64,000 nt of DNA from Bacillus sp. KH172YL63 (GTDB taxonomy: Bacteria; Bacillota; Bacilli; Bacillales; Bacillaceae_B). The DNA lies in contig NZ_AP022842.1 in the NCBI RefSeq assembly GCF_011398925.1, forward strand, positions 4,002,001 through 4,066,000. The letters are read 5' to 3'. The notes under the pieces were generated by a model. The model was not told the DNA's origin and made no database searches. It saw only the letters and a program-made list of their open reading frames with translations. The position numbers and the translations under genes were made by a program. Below, piece by piece: positions 10,050-18,826 of this stretch; positions within the stretch are counted from its first letter, which is position 1; each line of letters opens with the position of its first letter.

Positions 10050-11231
10050 TTAGATCTTTCCTCTTTTCCAAGAAAATATTATTCCCAACAAAATCCACAC
10101 AAAACATGTTCTTAATGAGAAAATAAAAAGTATCCCAGATTCAGTAATACCTCTAATAAAAACTAATAATACTAGAGAAAAACTAATAAAGAATAATTGC
10201 TTATTTTTCCTAACACCTGCTTTTACAAAAATATATAAAAGAAATGTCATTATAGCAATAAAACCTAGAACACCAGTAATCACCATTAGATGAAGATACA
10301 TGTTATGAGCACCTAAACCTTGTAAAGATGCTGGTAAATTGGAATCATAGAGGTTTCTAATTTGAGAAATAGGGGTACCCATAAAAAAATGGTTTGATAT
10401 TATAATTTTTGATGCTCTCCAAAGCTCTTCTCTTCCAGAAAAAAGTTCGGTTTGATTAAATTTTCCTAAAAAATAAAAAACGTTTATAAACTTCTGGATA
10501 ATAATTATTAGACCAAAAAGATAAATACTTAAATAAACATATACAGGCTTTATTTTTTTCTCTATAAACAAATATGCTAAAAATATTAGTAGTGATAAAA
10601 ATATCGAGGTCCTACTTATAGTCATTATTACTAATATAATTGATAACACAAATGAAATTTTAGAAAATTTAATTTTATTTTGTATTCCTACTAAGCTGAA
10701 AAGCAATAGAAAAACTTGAAGGTCTCCAAATTCATTTACAGCAATAAACGGTCCAGAGATTATATTTTTCCCAAAAAAACTCTGTTCAATAAGGATACTA
10801 TATAAACTTCCATTAATATTTAGGTATAATGGTTCACTAAATAGAATATACAAAATCAGTGACAGCATTGATACAAACATCGTTATCTTCATTAAAAATT
10901 TTAATATTTCTATTGATCGTTCATTTTCAAACGAAGTATATAGAGAGACTATATAAAAAAGTGTTATATAGTAGTAAATTCTTAAGAAGTATGATATAAA
11001 ATCTGCCAAAGAGTTTCCGTTTGAAATTAAGCATAATCCCACAATAATTAGCAGGAAAAATATATTGACTTCAAAATAACTTTTCTTATTTGGTCGATTT
11101 AAGAATAAATAAAATGCATATGTTGAGTTAATTATTAACAAAACAAAAAATAATACCTGGTACAGTAAACTACTAAAACCTAGCCCAAGAGAATATATTA
11201 TTGTTAGATTAATTAATAAAAATAGTTTCAT
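10050..11231 (-). CDS. O-antigen ligase/polymerase family membrane protein (Wzy-like)
   Basis: A 393-residue protein with about 10-12 membrane helices and a large extracytoplasmic loop containing GAHNMYLHLMVITGVLGF, the H-x-x-x-(L/H) region of the Wzy_C/O-antigen ligase family. It would polymerise flipped repeat units at the outer membrane face. With the flippase at 3243-4451 it completes a Wzx/Wzy-dependent pathway. Extremely AT-rich. Wzy proteins diverge quickly, so the call rests on the motif plus position. Confidence 0.8.
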   Translation of the reverse strand: MKLFLLINLTIIYSLGLGFSSLLYQVLFFVLLIINSTYAFYLFLNRPNKKSYFEVNIFFLLIIVGLCLISNGNSLADFISYFLRIYYYITLFYIVSLYTSFENERSIEILKFLMKITMFVSMLSLILYILFSEPLYLNINGSLYSILIEQSFFGKNIISGPFIAVNEFGDLQVFLLLFSLVGIQNKIKFSKISFVLSIILVIMTISRTSIFLSLLIFLAYLFIEKKIKPVYVYLSIYLFGLIIIIQKFINVFYFLGKFNQTELFSGREELWRASKIIISNHFFMGTPISQIRNLYDSNLPASLQGLGAHNMYLHLMVITGVLGFIAIMTFLLYIFVKAGVRKNKQLFFISFSLVLLVFIRGITESGILFIFSLRTCFVWILLGIIFSWKRGKI

Positions 11232-11245
11232 GAAATTTCTCCATA

Positions 11246-11920
11246 TTAGTAAGAGCCTTCAGTTTTTAGTAGAACCCAAATAGTTTTCATAATTATTTTC
11301 AAATCCAAACTTAAACTTCTATTTTTGATATATTTTATATCTAGCCTCACCATCTCTTTAAAACCAATATTACTTCTCCCACTTACTTGCCATAACCCTG
11401 TGCATCCAGGTGTCACCAAAAGCCGTTGCATATCGTGTTTGCTGTATTCTTTTACTTCTCTTGGTAGGGGAGGTCTAGGTCCAACTAAGCTCATTTCTCC
11501 CCTAAGCACATTAATTAGTTGCGGAAGTTCATCTATACTTGTTTTCCTGATGAATTTTCCGATCTTTGTAACCCGGGGGTCTTCTTTCATTTTAAACATA
11601 GCTCCACTGACCTCATTTTTTTGTATTAAATCAGCTAATTTGAACTCAGCGTCTGTAACCATGGAACGAAATTTATACATATTAAACTCTTTTTGGTTTT
11701 TTCCTACTCTTTTTTGTTTAAATAAGATTGCTCCCTTTGGATCATCCAGTTTAATAAGTACACCAATTATTATAAACAGCATTAATAATAAGATTATCCC
11801 AAGAGAAGCTCCAATAATATCTATGGTTCTCTTTGAAAGTTTATATATCTTACTTTCATTGATTACAACTATTTCAGTCGCTTCCATAAATATTAACTCT
11901 TTTTCCCCAAAGTTCGACAC
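11246..11920 (-). CDS. Undecaprenyl-phosphate sugar phosphotransferase (initiating transferase)
   Basis: Polyprenyl-phosphate hexose-1-phosphate transferase of the bacterial sugar transferase family (PF02397; EpsL/CpsE C-terminal type), which starts repeat-unit assembly. 224 residues: one membrane segment (about 38-60), then LFKQKRVGKNQKEFNMYKFRSM (quoted in part; near 87-108), TSIDELPQLINVLRGEMSLV (near 135-154), VGPRPPLPREV, and VTPGCTGLWQVSGRS. These are the family's conserved blocks. The first codon is GTG, behind AAAGGGTG; an ATG twelve codons in is an alternative. Encoded just downstream of galU. Confidence 0.92.
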   Translation of the reverse strand: MSNFGEKELIFMEATEIVVINESKIYKLSKRTIDIIGASLGIILLLMLFIIIGVLIKLDDPKGAILFKQKRVGKNQKEFNMYKFRSMVTDAEFKLADLIQKNEVSGAMFKMKEDPRVTKIGKFIRKTSIDELPQLINVLRGEMSLVGPRPPLPREVKEYSKHDMQRLLVTPGCTGLWQVSGRSNIGFKEMVRLDIKYIKNRSLSLDLKIIMKTIWVLLKTEGSY

Positions 11921-11942
11921 TTATTTATCACCCTTTACTAAT

Positions 11943-12830
11943 TTACTTTTTCAGAGGAATTCTATCAATTAAAATACTTTCCATATATTCAATAATCCCA
12001 TGCTTAATTTCTTCATTCTCTAACGCAAAATCTATAGTTGTCTTAACAAATCCGAGTTTTTCACCCACATCGTAGCGTTTGCCCTCGAAATCATAAGCAT
12101 ACACTTTTTGTGTCTCATTCAATTTTTGAATTGCATCTGTCAACTGAATTTCTCCACCTGCACCTTTTTCTTGTTTCTCAAGCAAATCGAATATCTCAGG
12201 TGTTAACAAGTAACGTCCCATAATTGCAAGGTTTGAAGGTGCTGTTCCTAAAGTTGGTTTTTCAACAAAATTGTTGACTTGATATCTCCTATCTTCCTTT
12301 GTAGCTGGATCAATAATTCCATAGCGGTCCGTTTGATTATGTTCAACCATTTGAACACCTATGACTGAGGAACCTGTTTCTTCATATTGATCAATTAGTT
12401 GCTTTACACATGGTGTTTTACTTACTACTATGTCATCTCCTAGTAATACCGCAAATGGTTCATTACCTATAAAGCTTCTGGCACACCATACTGCATGACC
12501 TAATCCTTTAGGTTCTTTTTGACGGATGTAATGGATATTTACAAGGTTACTTGAGTGTTGAACTTTCTCCAACAATTCAAATTTACCTTTTTCCTCTAAA
12601 CTTCTTTCAAGTTCAGGTGCAAGATCGAAGTGGTCTTCTATTGCACGTTTTCCTTTTCCGGTAACAATAATAATGTCTTCAATTCCTGAGGCAATAGCTT
12701 CTTCTACAATATATTGAATAGTAGGTTTATCTACAATTGGTAGCATTTCTTTAGGCATAGCCTTCGTTGCAGGCAAAAATCTCGTTCCTAACCCTGCTGC
12801 TGGAATAATCGCTTTTCTTACTTTTTTCAA
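11943..12830 (-). CDS. galU: UTP-glucose-1-phosphate uridylyltransferase
   Basis: Forms UDP-glucose from UTP and glucose-1-phosphate, the precursor for glucose and, through GalE, galactose residues (GtaB in B. subtilis). 295 residues: [19 protein letters not shown] at the N-terminus (nucleotide-binding GxGTRxxP), LLGDDIV, then FVEKP (near 190) and [11 protein letters not shown]. The start is taken as TTG at 12830 because AAGGGGG lies 8 nt before it and the protein then begins [10 protein letters not shown] as in GtaB; the longer ORF to 12878 has no ribosome site. A long leader with structured RNA precedes it. Confidence 0.95.
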   Translation of the reverse strand: MKKVRKAIIPAAGLGTRFLPATKAMPKEMLPIVDKPTIQYIVEEAIASGIEDIIIVTGKGKRAIEDHFDLAPELERSLEEKGKFELLEKVQHSSNLVNIHYIRQKEPKGLGHAVWCARSFIGNEPFAVLLGDDIVVSKTPCVKQLIDQYEETGSSVIGVQMVEHNQTDRYGIIDPATKEDRRYQVNNFVEKPTLGTAPSNLAIMGRYLLTPEIFDLLEKQEKGAGGEIQLTDAIQKLNETQKVYAYDFEGKRYDVGEKLGFVKTTIDFALENEEIKHGIIEYMESILIDRIPLKK

Positions 12831-12883
12831 TTTGGTATCCCCCTTGAATGTGTTTTGAAGGTTTTTTGTGTACGACATAATAA

Positions 12884-12930
12884 ATACCTAATGAAAAAAC
12901 ACATTCTCCAAATGTTTTTTCATTAGGTAT
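12884..12930. repeat. Perfect 18-bp inverted repeat upstream of galU
   Basis: ATACCTAATGAAAAAACA at 12884-12901 is exactly inverted at 12913-12930 with an 11-nt loop. On the minus (transcribed) strand it would form a long hairpin about 55 nt before the galU start. The U-run lies inside the stem rather than after it, so it is not a standard terminator. The word GGTATCC recurs at 12926, 12937 and 12834. It could be an RNA-processing or attenuation hairpin within the EPS leader, or a remnant of a mobile-element end. Confidence 0.75.
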
Positions 12931-12997
12931 CCAATTGGTATCCAACCAACAATAAAGCGTTTTCATTATTTTTTTATTCTTTTTAAAATTAATATTT

Positions 12998-13172
12998 GTG
13001 GGCATCTAACCCTTCCTCACATCCCACCACCGACGACGAGCGTCTAAGGCGAAGTTGCCCCTTCACCCACGGCGTGACCGAGTGCCTCCGATGATAACGG
13101 TAAGGAGACATTCCCAAAATTCTACTGTTGTCTGTGTGCTGCTTATTCCGATTTACCAACGACAATAGTACC
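12998..13172 (-). ncRNA. Structured EPS leader RNA; candidate EAR (epsC-type) antitermination element
   Basis: Non-coding stretch between the phosphatase stop and galU with several possible hairpins on the minus strand: GAAG/CTTC around GGGCAA, CGG/CCG, and a long-range GTGGG-AT...AT-GCCCAC helix closing the 3' part. It is much more GC-rich than the flanking AT-rich DNA. In Bacillales the EAR RNA (Rfam epsC) lies inside EPS operons after the kinase genes and promotes read-through of distant terminators. Position and compact fold fit that role. I could not align it to the family, so the call is an inference. Confidence 0.5.
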
Positions 13173-13197
13173 TTAGGATTACCTGTATCCTGATAGG

Positions 13198-13965
13198 TTA
13201 GAAGATTCCGAGGAATTTCTTCTTTTTGATCAACTCAGGTATTTCTTTATATATATTTTTCCCATCGACTAGCATCTCTGCATTTTCTGTAAAGTAATAG
13301 ACCATGTCTATTCCGTACTTCTTCTCTATAAAGTCCATCGCTTCTTCCATTTTGAAGGTGCGATTATGAATATTATGGGCGTCTGATGCGATGAAATGTG
13401 TCAGGTTGGCTTGAATCATTTGTTGTGAGAACTTCTGGATGTTCTTGCCGAAGTAGCCTGTCAGGCTTGATGCCGTCAGCTGTGTCGCTGCGCCCCCCTG
13501 CACCAGCTTGTACAGTTTCTCGGGCCGCTCCATGAGTTCAGCGTTCCGTTCCGGGTGAACGATGATGGGCATCAGCCCTTCTACTTGCAGGTCATACAAT
13601 AACTGTTCAGCGAACCGCGGGACGGAGCTCGACGGAAACTCGATGAATATGTATTGGGACATGTGGTTTAAAGGAAGAATCTCCCCTTTATGATAGTCCT
13701 CCAATATCTCCCCATAAATCCGGCATTCCTGCCCGGGAAGGACCTCGAGGTTTATGCCTTCATTTATGAAACGCTCATTGACTTCTTTCACCAATGGCAG
13801 GATGTCTGACTTCACGTTAGAATATTTACCATTCCGGTGATGGGGAGTTGCAATGATTGTATGAATCCCTTCTGAAACAGCCTGTTTTGCCATGTCTATG
13901 CTGTTGTAGATCGTTTTCGCTCCGTCATCGACCCCAGGAAGGATATGACTATGGATATCAATCAT
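13198..13965 (-). CDS. Protein-tyrosine phosphatase, CpsB/CapC (YwqE) PHP family
   Basis: Manganese-dependent phosphotyrosine phosphatase, 255 residues, that removes phosphate from the cognate BY-kinase and so tunes polysaccharide export. Metal-binding blocks of the PHP fold are present: MIDIHSHILPGVDDGAKT at the N-terminus, ATPHHRNG (near 40), PGQECRIY (near 81), IVHPERNAEL (near 135) and ASDAHN (near 192). Encoded directly after the kinase in the EPS operon, as in other Bacillales. Its stop codon lies just before the structured leader RNA. Confidence 0.95.
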   Translation of the reverse strand: MIDIHSHILPGVDDGAKTIYNSIDMAKQAVSEGIHTIIATPHHRNGKYSNVKSDILPLVKEVNERFINEGINLEVLPGQECRIYGEILEDYHKGEILPLNHMSQYIFIEFPSSSVPRFAEQLLYDLQVEGLMPIIVHPERNAELMERPEKLYKLVQGGAATQLTASSLTGYFGKNIQKFSQQMIQANLTHFIASDAHNIHNRTFKMEEAMDFIEKKYGIDMVYYFTENAEMLVDGKNIYKEIPELIKKKKFLGIF

Positions 13966-14067
13966 AACAACTCCTCCATTTCTAGTACATTTGACTTATT
14001 TTTGCATCGAATTCCATTTTACACCACCAGCATTCATTGTAAAGGGGTGTATTTTGTCGAATGTTGT

Positions 14068-14775
14068 TTATTTTCCGTAATAGTAATAATAGCTAGTGTC
14101 CGTGATCTTTTTATTATTAAGGACAGTGCCTAACAGCTTGCCTCTTGCTGACTCCAACAAATCCTTCGATTTTTTGGCTGCGTCGATTTCCGTTTTCCCG
14201 CTGGACACCACAAGGATAGATCCGTCGCATTGGTTAGCCAAGATCTGAGCATCTGTTACGACTAATACAGGCGGGGTATCAAAGATGATCAAGTCATATT
14301 CCTTGTACGCATCCTCGAAGAATTGCTCCATCGCCCGTGAGCTCAACAGCTCAGCCGGGTTCGGGGGCACGGGACCGCTTGAAAGGATATGAAGTTTGTC
14401 CACTCCACTGTCTTTCACGGCTTCTGTCAGTGCTACCTGTCTCGTCAATACATTCGTAAGACCCGTTGTATTAGGGAAGTTGAATGTATAATGGACCGTC
14501 GGCTTTCTCATGTCGGCATCGATCAACAGGACCGTCTTTCCCTGCTGGGCGAACACCACAGCCAGGTTGGCAGCCGTCGTCGACTTCCCTTCCCCTGGTC
14601 CTGATGATGTCACCATGATCGAGCGGTATTCTTGATCCACCGATGAGAATTGAATATTCGTACGAATCGTCCGGAACTGCTCCGAGATTGGAGATTTCGG
14701 ATTAACCTTCGCAATCAATTTACGGATATTTGAGTTAAGTTTGTTTCCTTTTCTATTAAACACCGACACTTTCAC
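14068..14775 (-). CDS. CpsD/CapB-family tyrosine-protein kinase (BY-kinase)
   Basis: Cytoplasmic bacterial tyrosine kinase that works with the membrane co-polymerase encoded upstream. 235 residues: ISEQFRTIRTNIQFSS (near 30), Walker A SSGPGEGKSTTAANLA (near 57), Walker A' LLIDADMRKP (near 84), Walker B LIIFDTPPV (near 160), and a C-terminal tyrosine cluster YYYYY that is the autophosphorylation site. First codon is GTG at 14775, overlapping the upstream gene by 20 bp; a second in-frame GTG four codons later has the better spaced GAGGTG and may be the true start. Equivalent to EpsB/YwqD of B. subtilis. Confidence 0.95.
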   Translation of the reverse strand: MKVSVFNRKGNKLNSNIRKLIAKVNPKSPISEQFRTIRTNIQFSSVDQEYRSIMVTSSGPGEGKSTTAANLAVVFAQQGKTVLLIDADMRKPTVHYTFNFPNTTGLTNVLTRQVALTEAVKDSGVDKLHILSSGPVPPNPAELLSSRAMEQFFEDAYKEYDLIIFDTPPVLVVTDAQILANQCDGSILVVSSGKTEIDAAKKSKDLLESARGKLLGTVLNNKKITDTSYYYYYGK

Positions 14776-15502
14776 CTCTGCGTCTTGACGTTCTTTCTTG
14801 GCGGTGGGCTACTTTCTGAAACTCGCTGTCTGTGATCGTCGGGATCACACCGAGGATCGGCATCCCAAGATGCTTCTCGATATCCTGCTCGTTCTTCACC
14901 GTGTTATCCATGAATTCCAATAAGAAGGCAAGTCCTACACCGGCCATCAATCCTACGACCATTGCAATCGCAATGTTCAAAAGGGGTTGCGGTTTGACAG
15001 GAGAGGGGTTCTCACCAAGCTCTGCTTTCGCCAGGATGCTGACGTTATCCACGTTCATGATCTTGACGATTTCTTCTTTAAACACTTCTGCCACTTTATT
15101 GGCAATATCTGCTGCCTGCTTAGGATCCTCATCTTGAACTTGAATGTTCACGACCTGGGAATCCTTCTGGCTTGCTACAGTGATATGTTCATTCAGGGTG
15201 CTTGTCGACATATCAAGATCGAGTTCATCTTTCACGATATCGAGGATGACAGGACTCTTCATGATCACGTTGTACGTATTGATCAATTGGAGATTCGTCT
15301 GTACTTCCCCGATATTGAGACCTGCTTGCTCCTGATTCGATTTATTGACGAGTAATTGGGTGGACGATTGATAAATGGGTGTGAGCACAAAATAACTGAT
15401 CGCGGCACTTACCGTGACTGCCATCAGTGTCAGTATGATGATGAGACTCATACGCTTTTTGAGCGTATGTATGAGCTCTTTTAAGCTGATCGTTTCTTCC
15501 AT
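14756..15502 (-). CDS. Wzz/CapA-type polysaccharide co-polymerase, kinase modulator
   Basis: Membrane protein of the YveK/CapA/Wzz family (EpsA-like) that controls chain length and activates the BY-kinase. 248 residues: N-terminal helix near 20-40 (IIILTLMAVTVSAAISYFVL), an extracytoplasmic domain, the PxxP motif SPVKPQPLLNIA (near 172) and a second helix (near 178-200), then a short cytoplasmic tail. First gene of the EPS operon; ATG at 15502 follows AGGAGG at 8 nt. The promoter region upstream carries four TCTTGT boxes. Confidence 0.92.
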   Translation of the reverse strand: MEETISLKELIHTLKKRMSLIIILTLMAVTVSAAISYFVLTPIYQSSTQLLVNKSNQEQAGLNIGEVQTNLQLINTYNVIMKSPVILDIVKDELDLDMSTSTLNEHITVASQKDSQVVNIQVQDEDPKQAADIANKVAEVFKEEIVKIMNVDNVSILAKAELGENPSPVKPQPLLNIAIAMVVGLMAGVGLAFLLEFMDNTVKNEQDIEKHLGMPILGVIPTITDSEFQKVAHRQERTSRRRGESVGV

Positions 15503-15518
15503 GATTGCCTCCTACATA

Positions 15519-15581
15519 TCTTGTAAATGAAAATCTTGTCATATTATATCATAAGTTCTTGTTATTTTAAGGGAATCTTGT
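15519..15581 (-). promoter_or_regulatory. EPS operon promoter with four TCTTGT boxes
   Basis: A minus-strand TATAAT lies at 15543-15548, with a weak -35 (TTAAAA, 16-nt spacer). Around it the plus-strand word TCTTGT occurs four times, at 15519, 15534, 15557 and 15576; copy 3 is within GTTCTTGT. One box sits upstream of the -35, one between -35 and -10, one near the expected start and one downstream: an arrangement expected of a repressor operator cluster. Two more copies lie before the LCP gene (17737 and 17747). B. subtilis SinR recognises GTTCTYT, which is close; assigning SinR here is an inference. Confidence 0.55.
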
Positions 15582-15704
15582 CATAATTTTAATAGAATTG
15601 AAATCATTTGTTATATTTACTATTAAACAACAGTCAACCGTTTATTGGAAGTAGAATTCACACATTGGTTCTATTTTCCAACATTTTTTCAGAGGGGGAT
15701 ACAC

Positions 15705-16487
15705 ATGAAAAAAGCTTTCATTCTACTATTATTTATCATCGCCGCCGGGGTCATCGTTTATGGCAACCTGCATTGGAATTCCATGACGGCCACAAGCGGG
15801 GAGAAAGAAGGTCAGGAGACCGCGCCAGCCGTCACTTCCGAAACCAAAGAATCAGCGGCCAATGAAGATGACTATATATCATTTATGGAGAACTGGCCTG
15901 AAGGGGCACAGGAAGTATACGAAGAGAAAGCCAAAGCAGACGAACCGTTTCATATCGTCCTGATGGGATCACAGGCAATGGATGCAGCGGAAAAAGGCTG
16001 GGACGATCTTGTCATGGAGAAGCTTCAGGACGTCTATGGGGATACGATCACCGTACAGAGTGTTTCTTTCGACATGAATACACTTGAATTCGTAAATGAG
16101 ACAAAGTATGGGGAAATCGCTGACTTCTCTCCAAATCTTGTCATCTTCGAACCTCTCACCCTGAACGATAACGGTGAAGTGGTGATCGAAGATTCATTAA
16201 TCAACATCGAAACCATCATGGACGGTATTCAAGGTGATGCAGATGACACCTTTTTCGCTCTTACTCCTCCGCAGCCCGTCTATTCTCCCAACTTATATGC
16301 GTTCCAGATCGAGCAGACCCGGGAGTTTGCAGAGGATCATGAAATCCCGTATATCGACCATTGGGAGAATTGGCCAAGCGTAGACGACGAAGAAATCAAA
16401 AATTATCTGAATGCAGACAGCAGCCCGAATGCAGAAGGTCAACAAGCTTGGGCACAAGGGGTCATCGATTACTTGATTTCGGAATAA
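15705..16487 (+). CDS. Secreted/membrane-anchored SGNH/GDSL-type hydrolase
   Basis: 260-residue protein with an N-terminal uncleaved-type hydrophobic segment (KKAFILLLFIIAAGVIVYG), an acidic Thr/Glu-rich linker and an SGNH-like domain. The start at 15705 follows AGAGGGGG; an ATG 60 bp upstream lacks a ribosome site. The nucleophile block reads VLMGSQAMDA instead of GDS, and the final block is DSSPNAEGQQAW, where typical members have a catalytic His near the second position, so activity is uncertain. Divergent from the EPS operon and next to a wall hydrolase and LCP gene; may act on wall or exopolysaccharide acyl groups. Confidence 0.65.
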   Translation: MKKAFILLLFIIAAGVIVYGNLHWNSMTATSGEKEGQETAPAVTSETKESAANEDDYISFMENWPEGAQEVYEEKAKADEPFHIVLMGSQAMDAAEKGWDDLVMEKLQDVYGDTITVQSVSFDMNTLEFVNETKYGEIADFSPNLVIFEPLTLNDNGEVVIEDSLINIETIMDGIQGDADDTFFALTPPQPVYSPNLYAFQIEQTREFAEDHEIPYIDHWENWPSVDDEEIKNYLNADSSPNAEGQQAWAQGVIDYLISE

Positions 16488-16575
16488 ATTATGACAATTA
16501 TAGTGATATTCATCCAAATATTGTGATAAAATGACGGTATTATCTATCACTCTATGAAAAGAAGGAGAAGTGCCT

Positions 16576-17634
16576 GTGAAAAAAGCATTGGTTTCCGTTG
16601 CTGCTACTGCTGTCTTATCTTCATCGTTCGCAAGTATCGCCTCGGCGAACACCTATAAAGTAGAATCAGGGGATTCCTTATGGTCGATTGCCAGGAAGCA
16701 TGATACAACTGTTTCTACCTTGAAATCTCTGAATCAGCTTCAATCAGAAGTCATTTACCCGAATCAGGTTTTGAAGGTAGCAAAGAGTTCTGTCCCTTCC
16801 GTCAATACACCGGCTCCTGCCAAGCAGAAGGAAGAACCTGTTACATCGGCAGGGCAAACCTATACGGTTAAATCCGGAGACACACTCGGTGCCATTGCCA
16901 ATCAATATTCGATTTCCTTATCGGACTTGATGGCATGGAACGGTCTCAGTAATCACTTGATCTACCCCGGTCAGGTATTGAAGGTGTCAAAGAACAGGGC
17001 CGCGACTGCAACTCCTGTACCAACGGCACCCGCCGCTCCCCCGAAGCAATCCAGCGAAAACGGGAGCACAACTTACACGGTAAAGTCCGGTGATACACTG
17101 TCTTACATCGGTGCACAATTTGGCGTAACGGTCCAGCAGCTGAAGAGCTGGAATGGATTGAAGAATGACATGATTTATGTCGGTCAGAAACTGTCAATCC
17201 AGGGTGCTTCCACGCCGACAGCACCTCAAGCACCTGAGGCTCCGCCGGAGAACGTATCCTCTTCTTTCAATGTAGATACTCTACTGAAAGAAGCCAAGTC
17301 CCACCTCGGTACGCCTTATGTATGGGGAGGATCAACTGCCGGAGGCTTCGATTGCAGCGGTTATATCTATTATGTTTACAAACAGGCAGGCGCTCCGATC
17401 CAACGCTTATCAAGCGGCGGCTATTACAATCGCTCCTACTATGTAAACAACCCACAGCCTGGAGATCTTGTATTCTTTGAAAATACATACAAAAAAGGCA
17501 TATCTCATTTAGGCATTTACTTAGGAAATGATCAATTCATCCACGCAGGCGACAATGGGGTCCAGATCACGAGTCTGAGTAACTCTTATTGGAAATCCAA
17601 GTTTGATGGATTCAAGAGATTTTATGAATTATAG
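16576..17634 (+). CDS. LysM-repeat NlpC/P60 D,L-endopeptidase (LytF/CwlS-like)
   Basis: Secreted cell-wall hydrolase that cleaves the peptide stem between D-glutamate and diaminopimelate. Signal peptide ([23 protein letters not shown]), then three LysM domains (about residues 25-68, 95-138, 167-210; each with a YxVxSGDxLxxIA start) joined by Pro/Ala linkers, and a C-terminal NlpC/P60 domain with catalytic Cys in [14 protein letters not shown] and His in [12 protein letters not shown] at 16576 is preferred over GTG at 16570 because AAGGAG lies 8 nt ahead of the former. Ends before a strong terminator. A role in daughter-cell separation is typical of the family. Confidence 0.95.
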   Translation: MKKALVSVAATAVLSSSFASIASANTYKVESGDSLWSIARKHDTTVSTLKSLNQLQSEVIYPNQVLKVAKSSVPSVNTPAPAKQKEEPVTSAGQTYTVKSGDTLGAIANQYSISLSDLMAWNGLSNHLIYPGQVLKVSKNRAATATPVPTAPAAPPKQSSENGSTTYTVKSGDTLSYIGAQFGVTVQQLKSWNGLKNDMIYVGQKLSIQGASTPTAPQAPEAPPENVSSSFNVDTLLKEAKSHLGTPYVWGGSTAGGFDCSGYIYYVYKQAGAPIQRLSSGGYYNRSYYVNNPQPGDLVFFENTYKKGISHLGIYLGNDQFIHAGDNGVQITSLSNSYWKSKFDGFKRFYEL

Positions 17635-17645
17635 AAGGTACGGAA

Positions 17646-17680
17646 GGGCTGATAACCATGGATGGTTTTCAGCCCTTTTT
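17646..17680 (+). terminator. Intrinsic terminator after the LysM/P60 gene
   Basis: GGGCTGA...TCAGCCC with an extended AACC/GGTT inner stem, followed by TTTTT. It begins 12 bp after the stop codon. Confidence 0.9.
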
Positions 17681-17736
17681 CCAGTCTCCATCATATGACA
17701 AAATTTTTCATTAAAGTATATCTTTTTCTATCCATA

Positions 17737-17752
17737 TCTTGTATATTCTTGT
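17737..17752 (+). promoter_or_regulatory. Two TCTTGT boxes upstream of the LCP gene
   Basis: TCTTGT at 17737 and 17747, 10 bp apart and about 40 bp before the LCP start. The same hexamer is found four times in the EPS promoter, which suggests shared control of polymer synthesis and wall attachment. Two hexamers alone could be chance. Confidence 0.35.
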
Positions 17753-17788
17753 TATGTTCAAAATTATTCTAATTAGGTGGAATGAAAC

Positions 17789-18730
17789 ATGAGATCAGAT
17801 AAACATACATCAAAGAGAAAATGGCCAAAGGTTGTAGGAATCATCGTTCTTCTTCTTTTCTTAGGGGGAGGCGCATATGCCTATTCTATCTACCATTCTC
17901 TCAATAAAACCGTGGAAACCATGAACGAGGAAATAGATCGTCCGAAATCGGAAAAGAGGACCGAAGAAGTTGAATTCAACAAGAAGCACCCATTCTCCGT
18001 CCTGCTCCTTGGTGTGGATGAAAGAGCCGGCGACCGGGGACGTTCCGACACGATGATCGTCGTGACCGTGAACCCTCAGGAAAAGACGACGAAGATGCTC
18101 AGCATCCCACGGGACACACGCGTGGAGATCGTCGGTAAAGGCATCGATGATAAGATCAACCACGCCTACGCTTTCGGCGGAGTAGAGATGTCGATGGATA
18201 CAGTCGAACAATTCCTTGATATCCCAATCGATTACTATGCAAAAATCAACATGGAAGGCTTCAAAGACATCGTCAACGCTGTCGGCGGCGTGACGGTGAA
18301 TAACGATTTCGCCTTCACCTATTCAGGGCATACATTCAATGAGGGTGCTCTTTCACTAAACGGCGATGAGGCCCTTCTTTATTCCCGTATGAGAAAGCAA
18401 GACCCACGTGGTGACTTCGGACGACAGGCACGACAGCGTCAGGTCATCCAAGCGGTCATCAAGGAAGGCGCCAGCGTTTCATCTCTATGGAACTACGGCG
18501 ACATATTTGAAGCGATCGGTGATAACGTGAAAACGAACCTCACCCTCGATGAAATGGTTGAGATTCAAAAGAACTACAAAGATGCGACGAAAGACATCAA
18601 ACAAAGCCAGATTGCAGGGAGCGGCGCCATGATCAACAACGGCAGCCAGGATATTTACTACTATATCGTCCCTGAGGAAGAAAGACAGAAGGTCCAGGAA
18701 GAGTTGAAAAGCCACTTGAATCTTCAGTAA
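17789..18730 (+). CDS. LytR-CpsA-Psr (LCP) family phosphotransferase
   Basis: Membrane-anchored enzyme that transfers undecaprenyl-linked glycopolymers onto peptidoglycan. 313 residues: one N-terminal helix (VVGIIVLLLFLGGGAYAYSIY, in part), then the LCP core with LLLGVDERAGDRGRSDTMIV (near 70-89), SIPRDTRVEI (near 109; the lipid-phosphate-binding Arg pair), DKINHAYAFGG (near 125), VGGVTVNNDF (near 172) and YSRMRKQDPRGDFGRQARQR (near 200). ATG follows AGGTGG. Close to the EPS operon and to a wall hydrolase, so attaching this operon's polymer or a teichoic acid to the wall is plausible; the substrate is not readable. Confidence 0.93.
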   Translation: MRSDKHTSKRKWPKVVGIIVLLLFLGGGAYAYSIYHSLNKTVETMNEEIDRPKSEKRTEEVEFNKKHPFSVLLLGVDERAGDRGRSDTMIVVTVNPQEKTTKMLSIPRDTRVEIVGKGIDDKINHAYAFGGVEMSMDTVEQFLDIPIDYYAKINMEGFKDIVNAVGGVTVNNDFAFTYSGHTFNEGALSLNGDEALLYSRMRKQDPRGDFGRQARQRQVIQAVIKEGASVSSLWNYGDIFEAIGDNVKTNLTLDEMVEIQKNYKDATKDIKQSQIAGSGAMINNGSQDIYYYIVPEEERQKVQEELKSHLNLQ

Positions 18731-18782
18731 CCTGTTGCCGGCCCTCGTGGTCGGCTTTAAAAAAAAAAAAACATCCCCCAGC

Positions 18783-18813
18783 AAAAAAAGGACCGGCTCT
18801 TGGCTGGTCCTTT
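18783..18813. terminator. Bidirectional terminator between LCP gene and PlcR-like gene
   Basis: AAAGGACCGGC / GCTGGTCCTTT stem with one G-U pair. On the minus strand it is followed by a 7-T run, so it mainly ends the PlcR-like gene; on the plus strand it is followed by only TTT. Confidence 0.8.
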
Positions 18814-18826
18814 CCTGTACGCAATA

